Assembly: GCA_002293365.1 (NCBI GenBank)
Contig: DBDD01000329.1
Span: forward strand, 447 to 14,737
Length of the DNA stretch: 14,291 nucleotides
Source of the DNA: Christensenella sp. UBA941
GTDB taxonomy: Bacteria; Bacillota; Clostridia; Christensenellales; UBA941
Reading direction: 5' to 3'
Below are positions 14,289 to 14,291 of this stretch, one piece after another. Every line of letters begins with the position of its first letter. Position 1 is the stretch's first letter. The notes under the pieces were generated by a model. The model worked only from the letters and a program-made list of their open reading frames with translations. It was not told the origin of the DNA and ran no database searches. The position numbers were made by a program, and so were the translations under genes.

Positions 14289-14291
14289 ACG

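Overview
The window looks like chromosomal DNA of a strictly anaerobic, moderately GC-rich Firmicute of the gut Clostridia type. The basis is inference: a glycyl radical enzyme with its radical-SAM activase, an O2/NO-scavenging flavodiiron protein fused to a rubredoxin-like tail, a GT4 glycosyltransferase of the clostridial glycolipid type, Gram-positive ribosome binding sites, and interspersed palindromic repeats of the TGTAGGGGCGAAC kind that I recall from such genomes. I see no rRNA, tRNA, CRISPR array, transposase or phage gene.

Minus strand, 4201 down to 49: a tight three-gene operon of a shikimate-dehydrogenase-like oxidoreductase, a glycyl radical enzyme (GRE) and a GRE-activating enzyme with two extra 4Fe-4S clusters. 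A TTGACA-17-TATGAT promoter drives it. The GRE is split by a one-base frameshift near its N terminus: the first ~62 codons are in one frame and the remaining ~720, with all radical-chemistry residues, in another. The dehydrogenase keeps the family's catalytic Lys and Asp but lacks the two serines that hold shikimate, so its substrate probably differs.

Plus strand, 4428 to 9448: diverging from the same 226-bp AT-rich intergenic region are a seven-bladed lactonase and a second, short GRE activase without extra clusters and without a GRE of its own. Then come an inverted-repeat element, a PfkB sugar kinase of the 2-keto-3-deoxygluconate kinase type, 6-phosphogluconate dehydrogenase and a small secreted PepSY protein. 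Dehydrogenase, lactonase, radical dehydratase-type enzyme, KDG-type kinase and 6PGDH together suggest sugar-acid or cyclitol-acid catabolism. That pathway is a hypothesis, not something the sequence proves.

9500 to the end: a convergent flavodiiron protein with metallo-beta-lactamase, flavodoxin, flavin-reductase and short rubredoxin-like domains; a divergently transcribed membrane diguanylate cyclase (GGEEF, with inhibitory site); a GT4 glycosyltransferase resembling diacylglycerol glucosyltransferases; and a possible 32-codon ORF overlapping its stop. No intergenic stretch exceeds 300 bases. The longest are 4202-4427 (promoters and palindromes), 11342-11556 (a promoter for the cyclase) and 6291-6457 (repeat element).
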